A DNA stretch of 39,726 nucleotides from an uncultured Alphaproteobacteria bacterium (GTDB lineage Bacteria > Pseudomonadota > Alphaproteobacteria > RF32 > CAG-239): assembly GCA_944392205.1 (NCBI GenBank), contig CALXVV010000023.1, forward strand, positions 1 through 39,726, in the 5' to 3' direction. Every line of letters starts with the position of its first letter. The stretch's first letter is position 1. The notes below the pieces were generated by a model, which was not told where the DNA came from, did no database searches, and worked only from the letters and a program-made list of their open reading frames with translations. Position numbers and translations under genes: made by a program. Positions 6,206-15,103 of this stretch are shown piece by piece.

Positions 6206-6895
6206 ATGCGTGTGTTACTTGTTGAAGATGATTATGCCATCTCCCAAAGCATTGAAACAATGCTCAAAAAGGAAGGCATGATTGTGGATACCACCGACCT
6301 GGGTGAAGACGGTTTGGAAATTGGCAAACTTTATGATTATGATATCATCATCTTGGATTTGATGCTGCCGGATATGAACGGCTATGAGGTTTTGAAAAAC
6401 CTACGCGCCGCCAAAGTTAATACGCCGGTGCTTATCTTGTCTGGTCTGAGTGAGCCAGATAAAAAGGTCAAAGGCCTTGGCTATGGAGCTGATGACTATT
6501 TGACCAAACCTTTTGATAAATCAGAGCTCTTGGCCAGAATTCAGGCCGTCGTCCGCCGCTCTAAGGGGCACTCAAATTCCATTATTCGTACCGGCGATGT
6601 TGAGGTTAATCTTGACAACCAAACTGTTACCGTCTGCGGTAAGGCTCTGCACCTCACCGGTAAGGAGTACGGAATTATGGAGCTCTTGTCTCTGCGCAAG
6701 GGGTCTACCCTTAACAAAGACCAATTCTTAAACCATCTCTATGGCGGAATCGATGAGCCGGAACTCAAGATTATCGATGTCTTTATTTGCAAACTGCGCA
6801 AAAAACTCGAAAAAGCATCCGGCGGCAAAAACTATATTGAAACCGTTTGGGGCCGTGGCTATGTCTTGAGAGATCCGGATGAGCCTAAGCGCTAG
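6206..6895 (+). CDS. ctrA: Cell-cycle response regulator CtrA
   Basis: The 229-residue protein is an OmpR-type regulator. Its receiver domain has D8-D9, the phospho-accepting D51 (IILDLMLPD) and the lysine of KPF. Its winged-helix DNA-binding domain contains [18 protein letters not shown] and [20 protein letters not shown], which are nearly diagnostic of CtrA. In alphaproteobacteria CtrA controls flagellar, chemotaxis, division and replication genes and is phosphorylated through CckA and ChpT; the chpT gene is about 1.4 kb downstream on the other strand. The C-terminus is short and ends DEPKR, without the double alanine that serves as proteolysis signal in Caulobacter. The ATG at 6206 has GGGGGAAG upstream. 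Candidate CtrA boxes lie in front. Confidence 0.95.
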   Translation: MRVLLVEDDYAISQSIETMLKKEGMIVDTTDLGEDGLEIGKLYDYDIIILDLMLPDMNGYEVLKNLRAAKVNTPVLILSGLSEPDKKVKGLGYGADDYLTKPFDKSELLARIQAVVRRSKGHSNSIIRTGDVEVNLDNQTVTVCGKALHLTGKEYGIMELLSLRKGSTLNKDQFLNHLYGGIDEPELKIIDVFICKLRKKLEKASGGKNYIETVWGRGYVLRDPDEPKR

Positions 6896-6910
6896 TCTTG
6901 TTTTTCAAAA

Positions 6911-6938
6911 AAAAAGCCGCCTTTGGGCGGCTTTTTTT
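6911..6938. terminator. Bidirectional terminator between ctrA and cheR
   Basis: GCCGCC (6916-6921) pairs with GGCGGC (6926-6931) around TTTG. An A run precedes it and seven T residues (6932-6938) follow, so it can stop both ctrA (+) and the cheR operon (-). Confidence 0.85.
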
Positions 6939-6943
6939 GTTTC

Positions 6944-7888
6944 CTACTTTCCGATAAATTCTGAGGCAAGCGGCCGTTTGGTGCTCAAAATATCCGGCCT
7001 TACAAATTTTGGCATACCGTTCTCTGTTGTGGCAGAAGGGATTTGCGATATCGGCTCGCTGTTTTGGCGTTTTTCAACCCCCTTGCAGATGTAAACACAA
7101 TTGTAGCCGCCTAATTTTTCATAATATTCCTCTATCCCCGGAATATGCTCATTCTTGCCCAAATAAAGGATACCGCCTCTGTTTTGGCAATTGCTGATGC
7201 GCTCCAAAATCTGCTGTTGATACTCCGGAGCAAAGTAACGTAAAACATTGCGGCAAAAAATAACTTCGTATTTTGATGTATAGGTCACGTCATCCAACAT
7301 ATTGTAGCGCCTAAATTCCACCATCTTGGCAATATCTGGATTGATTGACCACTGATTATTGCTGTCTTGATGGAAAAACTCCAAAATCATCCGCGCATTC
7401 AGACCCATCTGGACTTCAAAATTATTATATTGTCCCCTTTGGGCCTTGGCTATGGCAATTGAAGATAAATCTGTCCCCAATATATTTATATCCCAGCTAT
7501 CTAAGCCAATAAACTTGCGCTTGATGGCAAAGGCAATCGAATAAGTTTCTTGCCCGGTGCTGCACCCCAAGCTCCAAAAGCGGAGTTTTTTGCTGGCACG
7601 GTTATTTTCTCTGAGGTTTGGCAACAAAGAATTCTCAAACCTTGTGAATACATCATAATCTCTGTAAAAAGAGGTATCTGAGAATGCCATACTTTCAACT
7701 ACCTGAGCGATGAGCGGGCGGCTGCCCAACTTGAGCTCCGCAATTAGCTCTTCTACCGAAGCATAGCCTTTCTCGCGGATGAAATTTGACATCTTTTTAT
7801 CAACCACAAAATACTGCTCTTCGTCAAAATCCCAGCCGGCATTTTCTCTTAACAGCGTTACTAAAAATTCAAAGTCTTGTCTTTTCAT
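6944..7888 (-). CDS. cheR: CheR-type protein-glutamate methyltransferase
   Basis: The 314-residue protein has the CheR layout: an N-terminal helical domain (about 1-75) and an S-adenosylmethionine-dependent methyltransferase domain. SDTSFYRD (70-77) is the usual ETxFFRD region, LGCSTGQETYSIA (107-119) is the cofactor loop, and GTDLSSIAIAKA (138-149) binds the ribose. VIFCRNVLRYF is the post-core motif. The enzyme methylates glutamates of chemoreceptors. The last 40 residues are a low-complexity tail without the usual receptor motifs. It is the last gene of an operon with a CheY-like receiver and chpT. No receptor, cheA or cheB gene is present, so the substrate is unknown. Confidence 0.9.
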   Translation of the reverse strand: MKRQDFEFLVTLLRENAGWDFDEEQYFVVDKKMSNFIREKGYASVEELIAELKLGSRPLIAQVVESMAFSDTSFYRDYDVFTRFENSLLPNLRENNRASKKLRFWSLGCSTGQETYSIAFAIKRKFIGLDSWDINILGTDLSSIAIAKAQRGQYNNFEVQMGLNARMILEFFHQDSNNQWSINPDIAKMVEFRRYNMLDDVTYTSKYEVIFCRNVLRYFAPEYQQQILERISNCQNRGGILYLGKNEHIPGIEEYYEKLGGYNCVYICKGVEKRQNSEPISQIPSATTENGMPKFVRPDILSTKRPLASEFIGK

Positions 7889-7897
7889 GCCTGCCCT

Positions 7898-8263
7898 CTA
7901 CAATAGTCCCAATATGGCTAATTTGCTGCCAATAATGTCCTCGTCAAACGGACGCATAATGAAGTCATCCGCCCCTCCGTCTAATGCCTGGCGAATAATA
8001 GCTGCATCGGTAACATATGAGCAGAACAAAAAGCGTGGTTGCTTTATCTTCCGATCTGCTCTTATTTTGTATAGTACATCTATTCCGTCTATCAGCGGCA
8101 AGGACCAATCACTGATGATTAAGTCAGGACGATCCGAGACACAATGCTCTAAGACTTCTTCCCCGTCTTCTGCCTCTGTCACATCAAAGCCAAAGTTCTC
8201 CATGATTTTGCGGAGCAACATTCTCATAATTTTGGAATCATCTGCTATTAAACAATGCGGCAT
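7898..8263 (-). CDS. CheY-like single-domain receiver with RPF in place of KPF
   Basis: The 121-residue protein is one receiver domain. The acidic pocket is D8-D9 and the phosphorylation site D52 (LIISDWSLP). The usual switch Ser/Thr is S82 in FCSYVTD. The conserved lysine of the KP motif is replaced by arginine (R104 in IMRPFDED), which may weaken or alter phosphorylation-induced switching. The gene lies nine bases ahead of cheR and three bases behind chpT in the same operon. A partner for ChpT or for CheR is plausible. It does not look like DivK or CpdR. Whether it binds a flagellar motor cannot be told from the sequence. Confidence 0.9.
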   Translation of the reverse strand: MPHCLIADDSKIMRMLLRKIMENFGFDVTEAEDGEEVLEHCVSDRPDLIISDWSLPLIDGIDVLYKIRADRKIKQPRFLFCSYVTDAAIIRQALDGGADDFIMRPFDEDIIGSKLAILGLL

Positions 8264-8266
8264 TTC

Positions 8267-8863
8267 TTACTCCAAAATAAAGCGTAAAACAGGGGCATCG
8301 CTGCAAGACAGTCTAAAACCTTTTGCCTTGCACACCTCTAATAAGTATAATGTCGGGGCATCTTGTGCGCCTACCTCTTTGGCCTCACCTTTCAGCACAG
8401 ACAGCGTTTGTGCTTTTTTTTCTTCTGCCAGTCTTGCTCCGGCTTCCACGCTGATATAAACTTTGCCATCCTGACTTAAAACTGCTATCTCCCCGCCTTT
8501 CACCAACAGGTCAGAGACAGACATCACTACCAGCATCACCGCTCGGCTGTAACGAGCATCCGTCAAGCCAAATTTCAAGGTAGGAGAAGTTTTGCCGCCA
8601 ACTGTCGAAAGGTATGCCGCCGTTACATCCTTCACCTGGTCCAGATTTTCCAAATTGGCATTGCTTAGGCCAAAAGCCATGCGAAAGAATTTCAGCCTGG
8701 AAGACAGCACGTTTGAGCTGGTTTTGAGAATCGACTTGATATCATCCAAAAAATCCATGTCTCCTTCTTCCAACAGTTCAACCGCGTTGGAAACGGCACC
8801 GATGTTTCCTATCAAATCATGGCTTATGCGTGTACATATCAGTTCCGAAACAAGACTATTCAT
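8267..8863 (-). CDS. chpT: Histidine phosphotransferase ChpT
   Basis: The 198-residue protein matches ChpT, which passes phosphate from the kinase CckA to CtrA and CpdR. The first helix ICTRISHDLIGNIGAVSNAVELL carries the phospho-accepting H15 in the SHDL motif. The second half is a degenerate GHKL-like domain without ATP-binding boxes, as in the family. The protein forms a dimer with a histidine-kinase-like fold in the cytoplasm. The AAGGTG ribosome site overlaps the end of the preceding gene, so it is read within the operon 10068-6944. Its closeness to ctrA supports the assignment. Confidence 0.9.
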   Translation of the reverse strand: MNSLVSELICTRISHDLIGNIGAVSNAVELLEEGDMDFLDDIKSILKTSSNVLSSRLKFFRMAFGLSNANLENLDQVKDVTAAYLSTVGGKTSPTLKFGLTDARYSRAVMLVVMSVSDLLVKGGEIAVLSQDGKVYISVEAGARLAEEKKAQTLSVLKGEAKEVGAQDAPTLYLLEVCKAKGFRLSCSDAPVLRFILE

Positions 8864-8871
8864 TTTGCACC

Positions 8872-10068
8872 TTAAAAGCTATATAAATCCGTGTTCATGT
8901 AACGCTGGTCTTCCCTGGACATTCTGGTATAATCAAGTTCCCTTAGCATCGGATCTTCCAATTTCAGATAACCCGTTGATGCCTTCAAGAAAGGTTTATC
9001 TCCGCCCATTCCCCAGGTTACGTTTTCTTTATCGTCCGGTTTACCATACTTTTGGTTAATTTTTTTCCAAAAATCGTAAATTTTTATATTTCGCAGGTAA
9101 ACAGCCTTGGGACTATTGCCGGTGATGTTGGCTGCTTGGCTTTTATAGACAATCTTGATGACCTTGTTATCCGTAAAATTGCTGCTGAATGTCACAACCA
9201 TTTCTTCTTTGGTGTCATACTTCATGTATTGGGTTGTCTGCACGTACTGATGGTTATCTTTTTTGGCTTTTTGCGCTATACAAGATTCCAGCCTTTCATA
9301 GCCGACAACGCCGCTGTTGCGACAATATTCCTCATTGCGCCACTTGATGAAATTTGGTATTTGGTACTTTTGCATCACTTTCCTGAACCCACGGTTTTGC
9401 ATGGTGGAATCTACCTGTTTTAAACTCATTCTCAGCATTACACCCGAAATATCAAACACCGAAGCATTTGAACGGCGATTTGGGTTTTCTGCCGTTCCTC
9501 TCGCATCATCGACCAAACTTTCAAGCGTTGTGCTGTCGGTCTCGGTGGCTTCATCGTGTTTCAGCAGCGACAGAGGGTTGTTCTCTGCCAACTTGCCAAC
9601 CCAGGTGTCTTTTACATCGGGTATCGGAATCGACGGCTTTTCTGCTCCCGTATCTGATTTAAGAGTTTCTGTCAGTGTTTTTTCTTGAGATACATTGGGC
9701 AAAGAAACTTCTTGGGCGTTTTGAGCATCTGTCTGAGGATTGGCCGAAGAATCGCTTTTTTGCGCAGTTGGCTTTTGTGTTTCTATATTAAACGGAATGT
9801 CTGAAGGCGGCGGTGTAAAATCTTGGTTTGATGAAGGTGAAACGGCCTTTTCAGCCATTGTTGGCACTTCATCTTCTGCGGGAATACTGCTTTGCAGGAC
9901 AGGGGCTTCTTCCTCGTGCCAGGTGACGGGAGAAACCTTGGCTGAGTCAACCTCCTCAACCGGAATCTCATCTCCAAAGACAAACGGATCCATATCCTCA
10001 CTGGCTTTCACCCAGGCAGGATTAAAAAAAACAGCGGCTATCAGCCCTATAAAACCAAGACGTAACAT
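8872..10068 (-). CDS. Exported protein of unknown function, operon with chpT
   Basis: The 398-residue product starts with a signal peptide (residues about 1-22, ending near WVKASED). Residues 25-175 are low complexity, rich in proline, serine, glutamate and threonine, like a flexible periplasmic linker. Residues about 195-398 form a compact domain that begins DISGVMLRMSLKQVDSTMQNRGF, has two cysteines (in EYCRN and LESCIAQK), and contains two WG/KYGKP-type segments. I do not recognise the domain. The opening 'GVMLRMSLKQVDSTM' resembles small periplasmic domains that begin with a GxxLGM motif. The gene is eight bases upstream of chpT, so it is probably co-expressed with signalling genes, but no mechanism can be inferred. 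Confidence 0.7.
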   Translation of the reverse strand: MLRLGFIGLIAAVFFNPAWVKASEDMDPFVFGDEIPVEEVDSAKVSPVTWHEEEAPVLQSSIPAEDEVPTMAEKAVSPSSNQDFTPPPSDIPFNIETQKPTAQKSDSSANPQTDAQNAQEVSLPNVSQEKTLTETLKSDTGAEKPSIPIPDVKDTWVGKLAENNPLSLLKHDEATETDSTTLESLVDDARGTAENPNRRSNASVFDISGVMLRMSLKQVDSTMQNRGFRKVMQKYQIPNFIKWRNEEYCRNSGVVGYERLESCIAQKAKKDNHQYVQTTQYMKYDTKEEMVVTFSSNFTDNKVIKIVYKSQAANITGNSPKAVYLRNIKIYDFWKKINQKYGKPDDKENVTWGMGGDKPFLKASTGYLKLEDPMLRELDYTRMSREDQRYMNTDLYSF

Positions 10069-10223
10069 TATCTTTTTGGTGCTTCTCGTTTTTATTTTTT
10101 TCTACTATATTCTCTTTTATCTTGCTTGGCAAATACTATACTCAACTTATCATAAGAAGTTTTTGTTTACAAATACCTTCAAAAAACGTATAAGAATAAA
10201 AATTTTTGTATGGGATTTTTATC

Positions 10224-11570
10224 ATGCCAGAAATTCATATCATCGGCGCCGGTCTGGCCGGAAGCGAGGCGGCTTGGCAGCTTGCCAACAGAGGAATTGA
10301 TGTAATCATTCATGAAATGCGGCCGAAAAAAGCTTCTCCAGCCCACAAAACCGAATATTGCGCCGAGCTTGTTTGTTCTAACTCTTTACGCTCGGATGAT
10401 AGTTCTTGTTCCGCTGTCGGGCTATTGCATGAAGAAATGCGACACTTGAAATCACTCATTATGCAATGCGCTGATGCCACAAAAGTTCCGGCCGGCGGAG
10501 CTTTGGCCGTTGATAGAGACGGCTTTGCCCAGATGGTGACGCAAAAACTTCGCCAACACCCCAAAATCCGCTTTGTCGGAGAAGAAATTACAAATCTTCC
10601 CATTAACTCTTCAGAGCGTTGGATTGTGGCAAGCGGACCTTTGACCTCCCCCTCTCTGATTGAGGCAATTTTATCTGAAGTTGACCACCAATCTCTCAAT
10701 TTCTATGATGCTATTGCGCCGGTTGTCTATAAGGACAGCATTGATTTTGACAAGGCCTGGTATCAATCTCGCTATGATAAGGGCGATAAATACGACTACA
10801 TAAACTGTCCGCTTGATAAAGATGAATATTACACCTTTGTCGAGGCCTTGAAAAGCGGTGATAAAGTTGAATTCCACGACTTTGAAAAGGCCGAATATTT
10901 TGACGGCTGTCTGCCGATTGAGGTCATGGCAGAGAGAGGCCTTGACACCCTGCTTTTTGGCCCAATGAAGCCTGTCGGCCTCACAAACCCGCATACACCG
11001 GGGCAAAAACCCTATGCCGTGGTGCAACTGCGCCAAGACAACAAAGAAGATACTCTGCGCAATATGGTTGGTTTTCAGACCAAACTTAAACATGGTGAAC
11101 AGCAAAAAATCTTCAGAATGATCCCCGGGCTTGAAAATGCCAAATTTGCACGGCTTGGGGGCATACATAAAAACACCTTCATCAAAAGCCCCGTTCTTCT
11201 TGACAATTTCTTGCGCCTTAAAAAATCTCCCAACATATCTTTTGCCGGGCAGATCACCGGTTGCGAGGGATATGTCGAGAGTGCCTCCATCGGCTGGCTG
11301 GCCGGATTTTTTGCCGCTTGCGAACTGAGGGGAACCACGCCCCAGCTGCCACCCAAAGAAACCGCCATCGGCTCTATGCTTTATCATCTGCAAGATGATA
11401 CCAATGTTGAAAATTTTCAGCCAATGAATATCAATTTCGGTTTATTCCCAACCATCAGCGGAGAAACAACCGTCAACGGCAAATTTAGAAAAATTAAGGG
11501 GGCAGAGCGAAAACAGGCTTATTGCCAACGGGCACTGGCCAAGATTGATGAATGGATTGAATCACTATGA
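10224..11570 (+). CDS. trmFO: Methylenetetrahydrofolate-tRNA-(uracil-5-)-methyltransferase TrmFO
   Basis: The 448-residue flavoprotein forms 5-methyluridine at position 54 of tRNAs, taking the methyl group from methylenetetrahydrofolate. The FAD-binding motif [13 protein letters not shown] is at residues 6-18. The catalytic cysteine is C51 in [11 protein letters not shown], and the second conserved cysteine is C229 in [20 protein letters not shown] near the C-terminus is typical. Length is normal. The ATG at 10224 is chosen because the motif begins at once; an in-frame TTG upstream at 10206 adds six residues. It starts the operon trmFO-hpnC-hpnD-hpnE, with its last bases overlapping hpnC. Confidence 0.95.
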   Translation: MPEIHIIGAGLAGSEAAWQLANRGIDVIIHEMRPKKASPAHKTEYCAELVCSNSLRSDDSSCSAVGLLHEEMRHLKSLIMQCADATKVPAGGALAVDRDGFAQMVTQKLRQHPKIRFVGEEITNLPINSSERWIVASGPLTSPSLIEAILSEVDHQSLNFYDAIAPVVYKDSIDFDKAWYQSRYDKGDKYDYINCPLDKDEYYTFVEALKSGDKVEFHDFEKAEYFDGCLPIEVMAERGLDTLLFGPMKPVGLTNPHTPGQKPYAVVQLRQDNKEDTLRNMVGFQTKLKHGEQQKIFRMIPGLENAKFARLGGIHKNTFIKSPVLLDNFLRLKKSPNISFAGQITGCEGYVESASIGWLAGFFAACELRGTTPQLPPKETAIGSMLYHLQDDTNVENFQPMNINFGLFPTISGETTVNGKFRKIKGAERKQAYCQRALAKIDEWIESL

Positions 11571-12403
11571 GCAAAACTGCAAAAGATGAGAATTTTCCGG
11601 TCGGGCGTTTGGTTAACCCAAAGCTTCGCCCAATCGTGCAGGCTTATTATGCCGCTGCCAGAAAAGCTGATGATATTGCTGATGCCCCCAACCTTTCCGA
11701 TGCTCAAAAATTACTGCTCTTAAATGAGGAAGAAAAAAACTTTTTTGCTGTAAATGACACAGTAGCCGGAAATTTGGGACGTATTTTTGTTGACGAAAAT
11801 CTCGACTGCCACCTTTATACAGACCTTTTGGAAGCTTTTAGGCGCGATGCTAAGAACACGCCCATCGAAATTTGGGAACAGTTGCTTGATTATTGCAAAT
11901 ATTCTGCCGCACCGGTTGGTAGATTTATGCTTGCCATTCATGACGAATCGGCGGCGGCTTATCTGCCGGCAGAAACATTATGCGCCGCTTTGCAAATAAC
12001 AAATCATCTACAAGATATGAAGACGGACGCCTGCACTCTTAGACGCTGCTATCTGCCGACCCAAATGATGAATAAATATGGTGTCGAATTTACTGATATT
12101 TGCTTAACCAAGGCCACACCCGCCTTGCAAGCTCTTATAAAAGACATCACCATCCGCCTTAAGGCCATGCTCAAAGATGCGAAAATTCTTTTTTCTTTAG
12201 TTCAAAGCCGCAGGTTAAAAGCAGAGCTTGGCGTTATCTTTTCCTTAACCAATTCTATGTTAAAAAAGATAGAAAAAGGCGATGTTATTGCCTTAAGACC
12301 GAAACTGAATTTGCTTGATTGGCAGAAAGCTTTCCTGGCCGGTATCGGACTGGGATTATTTACAAGGACGAAATTGTGCAAAAGCAACAACAAAATCAAA
12401 TGA
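11567..12403 (+). CDS. hpnC: Squalene pathway enzyme HpnC (hydroxysqualene synthase)
   Basis: The 278-residue protein belongs to the squalene/phytoene synthase fold. The first aspartate motif is DDIAD (D35, D36, D39) and the second is QDMKTD (D150, D154). The opening [15 protein letters not shown] is the typical HpnC start. In the bacterial three-enzyme route HpnD makes presqualene diphosphate from two farnesyl diphosphates, HpnC converts it to hydroxysqualene, and HpnE reduces that to squalene. The ATG overlaps the trmFO stop (ATGA), and its own stop overlaps hpnD in the same way. The protein is soluble or membrane-associated. Confidence 0.9.
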   Translation: MSKTAKDENFPVGRLVNPKLRPIVQAYYAAARKADDIADAPNLSDAQKLLLLNEEEKNFFAVNDTVAGNLGRIFVDENLDCHLYTDLLEAFRRDAKNTPIEIWEQLLDYCKYSAAPVGRFMLAIHDESAAAYLPAETLCAALQITNHLQDMKTDACTLRRCYLPTQMMNKYGVEFTDICLTKATPALQALIKDITIRLKAMLKDAKILFSLVQSRRLKAELGVIFSLTNSMLKKIEKGDVIALRPKLNLLDWQKAFLAGIGLGLFTRTKLCKSNNKIK

Positions 12404-13233
12404 AAAATATAAAAAAAATGGTGAAGAAATCCGGAACTTCTTTCTTTTGGAGTATCAGGATGCTACCCTCACCAAAGCGCAATGCCATGTATACGATTTA
12501 TGCTTTTTTCCGCCATATTGATGATATTGTCGACGGCGATGCCCCCGTGGCTGAAAAACAGGAGTTGATTGAAGCCTGGCGCCAGGAGCTTGATAATATT
12601 TACGATAAAAAAGTTCCCACCACCGAAATCGGACGCAAAATTTATAAAAACTGTATGCGCTTTAAACTCCCCAAAGAAGATTTTATCCAAATGCTAGACA
12701 GCATCTCAATGGATTTGCCAGATCCTTTGCAGGCACCGACTCTTGAGGTCTTTAACAAATATTGTCAGGGCGTTGCCGGTGTGCCAGGGAGGTTGACTTT
12801 GCGCATTTTCGGCTGTACGGACGAAGATTTGATTAAGAATCTTTCTTCCTCACTTGGCAGGGCTTTGCAGATCACCAATATCTTGCGTGATGTCAAAGAA
12901 GATGCTCAGGCCCAACGTATTTATATTCCGTCAGAAATGTTAGATAAGGCAAACATATCTTCACGCGATCCAGAGGCTGTATTGTTTGATAAGAATTTGG
13001 CCATTGCCAGAGAGGAGCTCTCTAAAATTGCCGAAGAAGATTATAAAAAAGCTTTTGAATATATCAAAAAGCTGCCTAAAAAAGCGGCGCGCCCGGTGAA
13101 GATGATGGCCTATATCTACAAGAGATATTTTGATATCATGAAAAATCGAGGTTGGGAAATTATCTCCCCCAAGCCGCGTATTAGTCGGCCGGTGAAATTG
13201 TGCTTGTTGCTTAAAGCCTGGTTTGGAAAATAA
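12400..13233 (+). CDS. hpnD: Presqualene diphosphate synthase HpnD
   Basis: The 277-residue protein has the trans-isoprenyl-diphosphate synthase motifs HIDDIVDGDAP (D41, D42, D45) and NILRDVKED (D164, D168), with SGTSFFWSIRMLP at the start and CQGVAGVPGRL in the middle, all usual for HpnD. It joins two farnesyl diphosphates head to head. The start at 12400 gives an ATGA overlap with hpnC and matches family length; a longer in-frame start at 12319 would lie inside hpnC. The stop at 13233 is directly followed by the hpnE start. Confidence 0.9.
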   Translation: MKNIKKMVKKSGTSFFWSIRMLPSPKRNAMYTIYAFFRHIDDIVDGDAPVAEKQELIEAWRQELDNIYDKKVPTTEIGRKIYKNCMRFKLPKEDFIQMLDSISMDLPDPLQAPTLEVFNKYCQGVAGVPGRLTLRIFGCTDEDLIKNLSSSLGRALQITNILRDVKEDAQAQRIYIPSEMLDKANISSRDPEAVLFDKNLAIAREELSKIAEEDYKKAFEYIKKLPKKAARPVKMMAYIYKRYFDIMKNRGWEIISPKPRISRPVKLCLLLKAWFGK

Positions 13234-14310
13234 ATGGAAAAAAAGCACGCAACATATCATATCATCGGCGCCGGGTTGGCTGGATTGTCTTGTGCACGTA
13301 TTCTCAAGCAAAAGTATCCCTGGATACACACAATCGTATATGAGGCGGCAGATGCTCCAGGAGGCAGATGCCGTTCTTACCAGGACGATGATTTTTCACA
13401 GGTGCTTGATTGTGCCACTCATGTCATTCTTAGCGCCAACAGGGAAATGAGGCATTTTGTTAAATCTGATGAATGGGAAAAAAAATGCCTGTTTTGGAAT
13501 GTTAAAGACGAGACTTTGTCTTCTAAATTATTACCTTTTAAAGATCATATTCTAAAATCTTGCTGCAATACCAAGGCCGAACAAATCTCTTCAGAGATTG
13601 TTAAAAACATCATAAAGCAGACTTTCCCCTGGCTGCCCTACAAACGCAAAATCTATTTTTCCAAGCATGATTTGAGCCAAAGAATAATCAACTTGTTGAC
13701 ACCTTTTGCCGACGAGATTTTTTATGGTACCAAATTGCTTAAAATAGAAACCCAATTTGGACGTGCAGCGCAGCTTGACTTTAATAATCGCCAGGTGGAA
13801 CTCGGTGCCGATGACAAGGTCATTCTGGCGCTTGATAACCGCAACTGTGCTAAGCTGCTCAAAGTTGAGCCTCTTTCCCATAACGGTATCATCAATATTT
13901 TCTACCGTACCTCGCAAAAAATCTTTTTGCCCCGTGGTGTTTCCTTTGTGGCGGTGGTAAATGGCATTGCCGACTGGATTTTTGTTAATAACAATATTTT
14001 GGGGGTGACGATTTCGGCCGTTGGAGAGGACTATGTTAATCTTCAAGATTTAGCCAGAGAAGTATGGCAGGAGCTCGATAAATTGCGCGGGGTCACTTCA
14101 GCCTTTGTTCCGCCGTTTAAGGTTTTGTACCACAAGCATGCCACCATCGCTCAAGATACCGACACAAACGCACGGCGTCCCGAAAACGCCGGAACCCAAT
14201 ATCCAAATGTCTTTATTGCCGGGGACTGGACAATGAAGAACTACCCCTGCTGCATGGAAACAGCCGTCTTGTCTGCCAAGAGAGCTGTTTCTACGGCAAT
14301 AAAAAGCTAA
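13234..14310 (+). CDS. hpnE: Hydroxysqualene dehydroxylase HpnE
   Basis: The 358-residue protein is an FAD-dependent amine-oxidase-like enzyme. [12 protein letters not shown] (10-21) is the dinucleotide-binding motif and DAPGGRCRSY follows. The C-terminal FIAGDWTMKNYPCCMETAVLSAKRA is the closing FAD motif. It removes the hydroxyl group from hydroxysqualene to give squalene. The length is somewhat shorter than many family members (400-450), but both FAD motifs are present. The ATG starts one base after the hpnD stop. Squalene would normally feed hopanoid synthesis, but no cyclase gene is seen. The stop overlaps the convergent elbB gene by four bases. Confidence 0.9.
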   Translation: MEKKHATYHIIGAGLAGLSCARILKQKYPWIHTIVYEAADAPGGRCRSYQDDDFSQVLDCATHVILSANREMRHFVKSDEWEKKCLFWNVKDETLSSKLLPFKDHILKSCCNTKAEQISSEIVKNIIKQTFPWLPYKRKIYFSKHDLSQRIINLLTPFADEIFYGTKLLKIETQFGRAAQLDFNNRQVELGADDKVILALDNRNCAKLLKVEPLSHNGIINIFYRTSQKIFLPRGVSFVAVVNGIADWIFVNNNILGVTISAVGEDYVNLQDLAREVWQELDKLRGVTSAFVPPFKVLYHKHATIAQDTDTNARRPENAGTQYPNVFIAGDWTMKNYPCCMETAVLSAKRAVSTAIKS

Positions 14311-14993
14311 TAATCCATCAGCTCCAACATTTCATCTACCAAATTCCGAGCAGCATCATAAATCTCCGGCAAAGAGGTGGCCAACATATAGCATGGCGTG
14401 GTTACAATCTTATGCTCTGCATCCACGCAAACCTCTGTTGCTCTTTTCTCCTCTGCCACGGCACCCATTTTGGCCAAGCCGGCGGCTACTTTCTTATCAT
14501 TGCCTACCGTTAGATGAATCCCCTCTTTACCCAAAACCTTGGCAACAACAACCGGCGCGATACACATTGCACCGATAACGATACCTTCCTTATAGCTTTC
14601 TTCCAGAGCACGACGGATTTCAACATTAACATCACATTCCGCACCCTTAACCGCAAAATCGCTCCAGTTGAGTGCGGCGCCAAAACCGCCGGGAAAAACT
14701 ATTGCGTCATAGTCTTTGGCCTTGAACTCGGCAATATCTTTAACGTTTCCTCTGGCAATGCGCGCGGATTCTGCCAAAACATTGCGGTTGTCTTCATCGC
14801 CGGCAATGGCTACCGCGTGGCCGGTAAAATGATCTATGGTGCGCGCCTGCCAAGTGTTGGGCGCAAAACACTGGTAGGTGCAGCCCGACTGTTCTATCGC
14901 CAACATGGTGCATACGGCCTCGTGGATTTCCGAGCCGTCAAAAACTCCGCAACCGGAGAGTATTACCGCAAATTTGGGGGCTTGTTCTTCCAT
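14307..14993 (-). CDS. elbB: ElbB (DJ-1/PfpI superfamily glyoxalase-like protein)
   Basis: The 228-residue protein is a class I amidotransferase-like member of the DJ-1 family, usually called isoprenoid-biosynthesis protein ElbB. ILSGCGVFDGSEIHEA opens the protein, DAIVFPGGFGAALNW follows, and C144 in GAMCIAP is the nucleophile. Family members have weak glyoxalase activity; the link to isoprenoid synthesis is historical. The ATG at 14991-14993 follows AAAGGAA; an upstream in-frame TTG would add one residue. Its tail-to-tail placement with hpnE is notable, but the genes are on opposite strands. A functional tie to squalene synthesis is only inference. Confidence 0.9.
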   Translation of the reverse strand: MEEQAPKFAVILSGCGVFDGSEIHEAVCTMLAIEQSGCTYQCFAPNTWQARTIDHFTGHAVAIAGDEDNRNVLAESARIARGNVKDIAEFKAKDYDAIVFPGGFGAALNWSDFAVKGAECDVNVEIRRALEESYKEGIVIGAMCIAPVVVAKVLGKEGIHLTVGNDKKVAAGLAKMGAVAEEKRATEVCVDAEHKIVTTPCYMLATSLPEIYDAARNLVDEMLELMDY

Positions 14994-15103
14994 CAAAAAT
15001 TCCTTTCGTTAAAATAGCTGTTGTCAAACGGCTTTGTTCGCTTTATAAATATCCTTATCTTTTCTACAATATAATTAGTCTTGAAACGAAAGCAACTAAA
15101 ATT

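Noticed and set aside
10671..11393. Minus-strand frame of 240 codons inside trmFO
   Set aside because: It is fully inside a conserved gene on the other strand and its translation matches no known protein.
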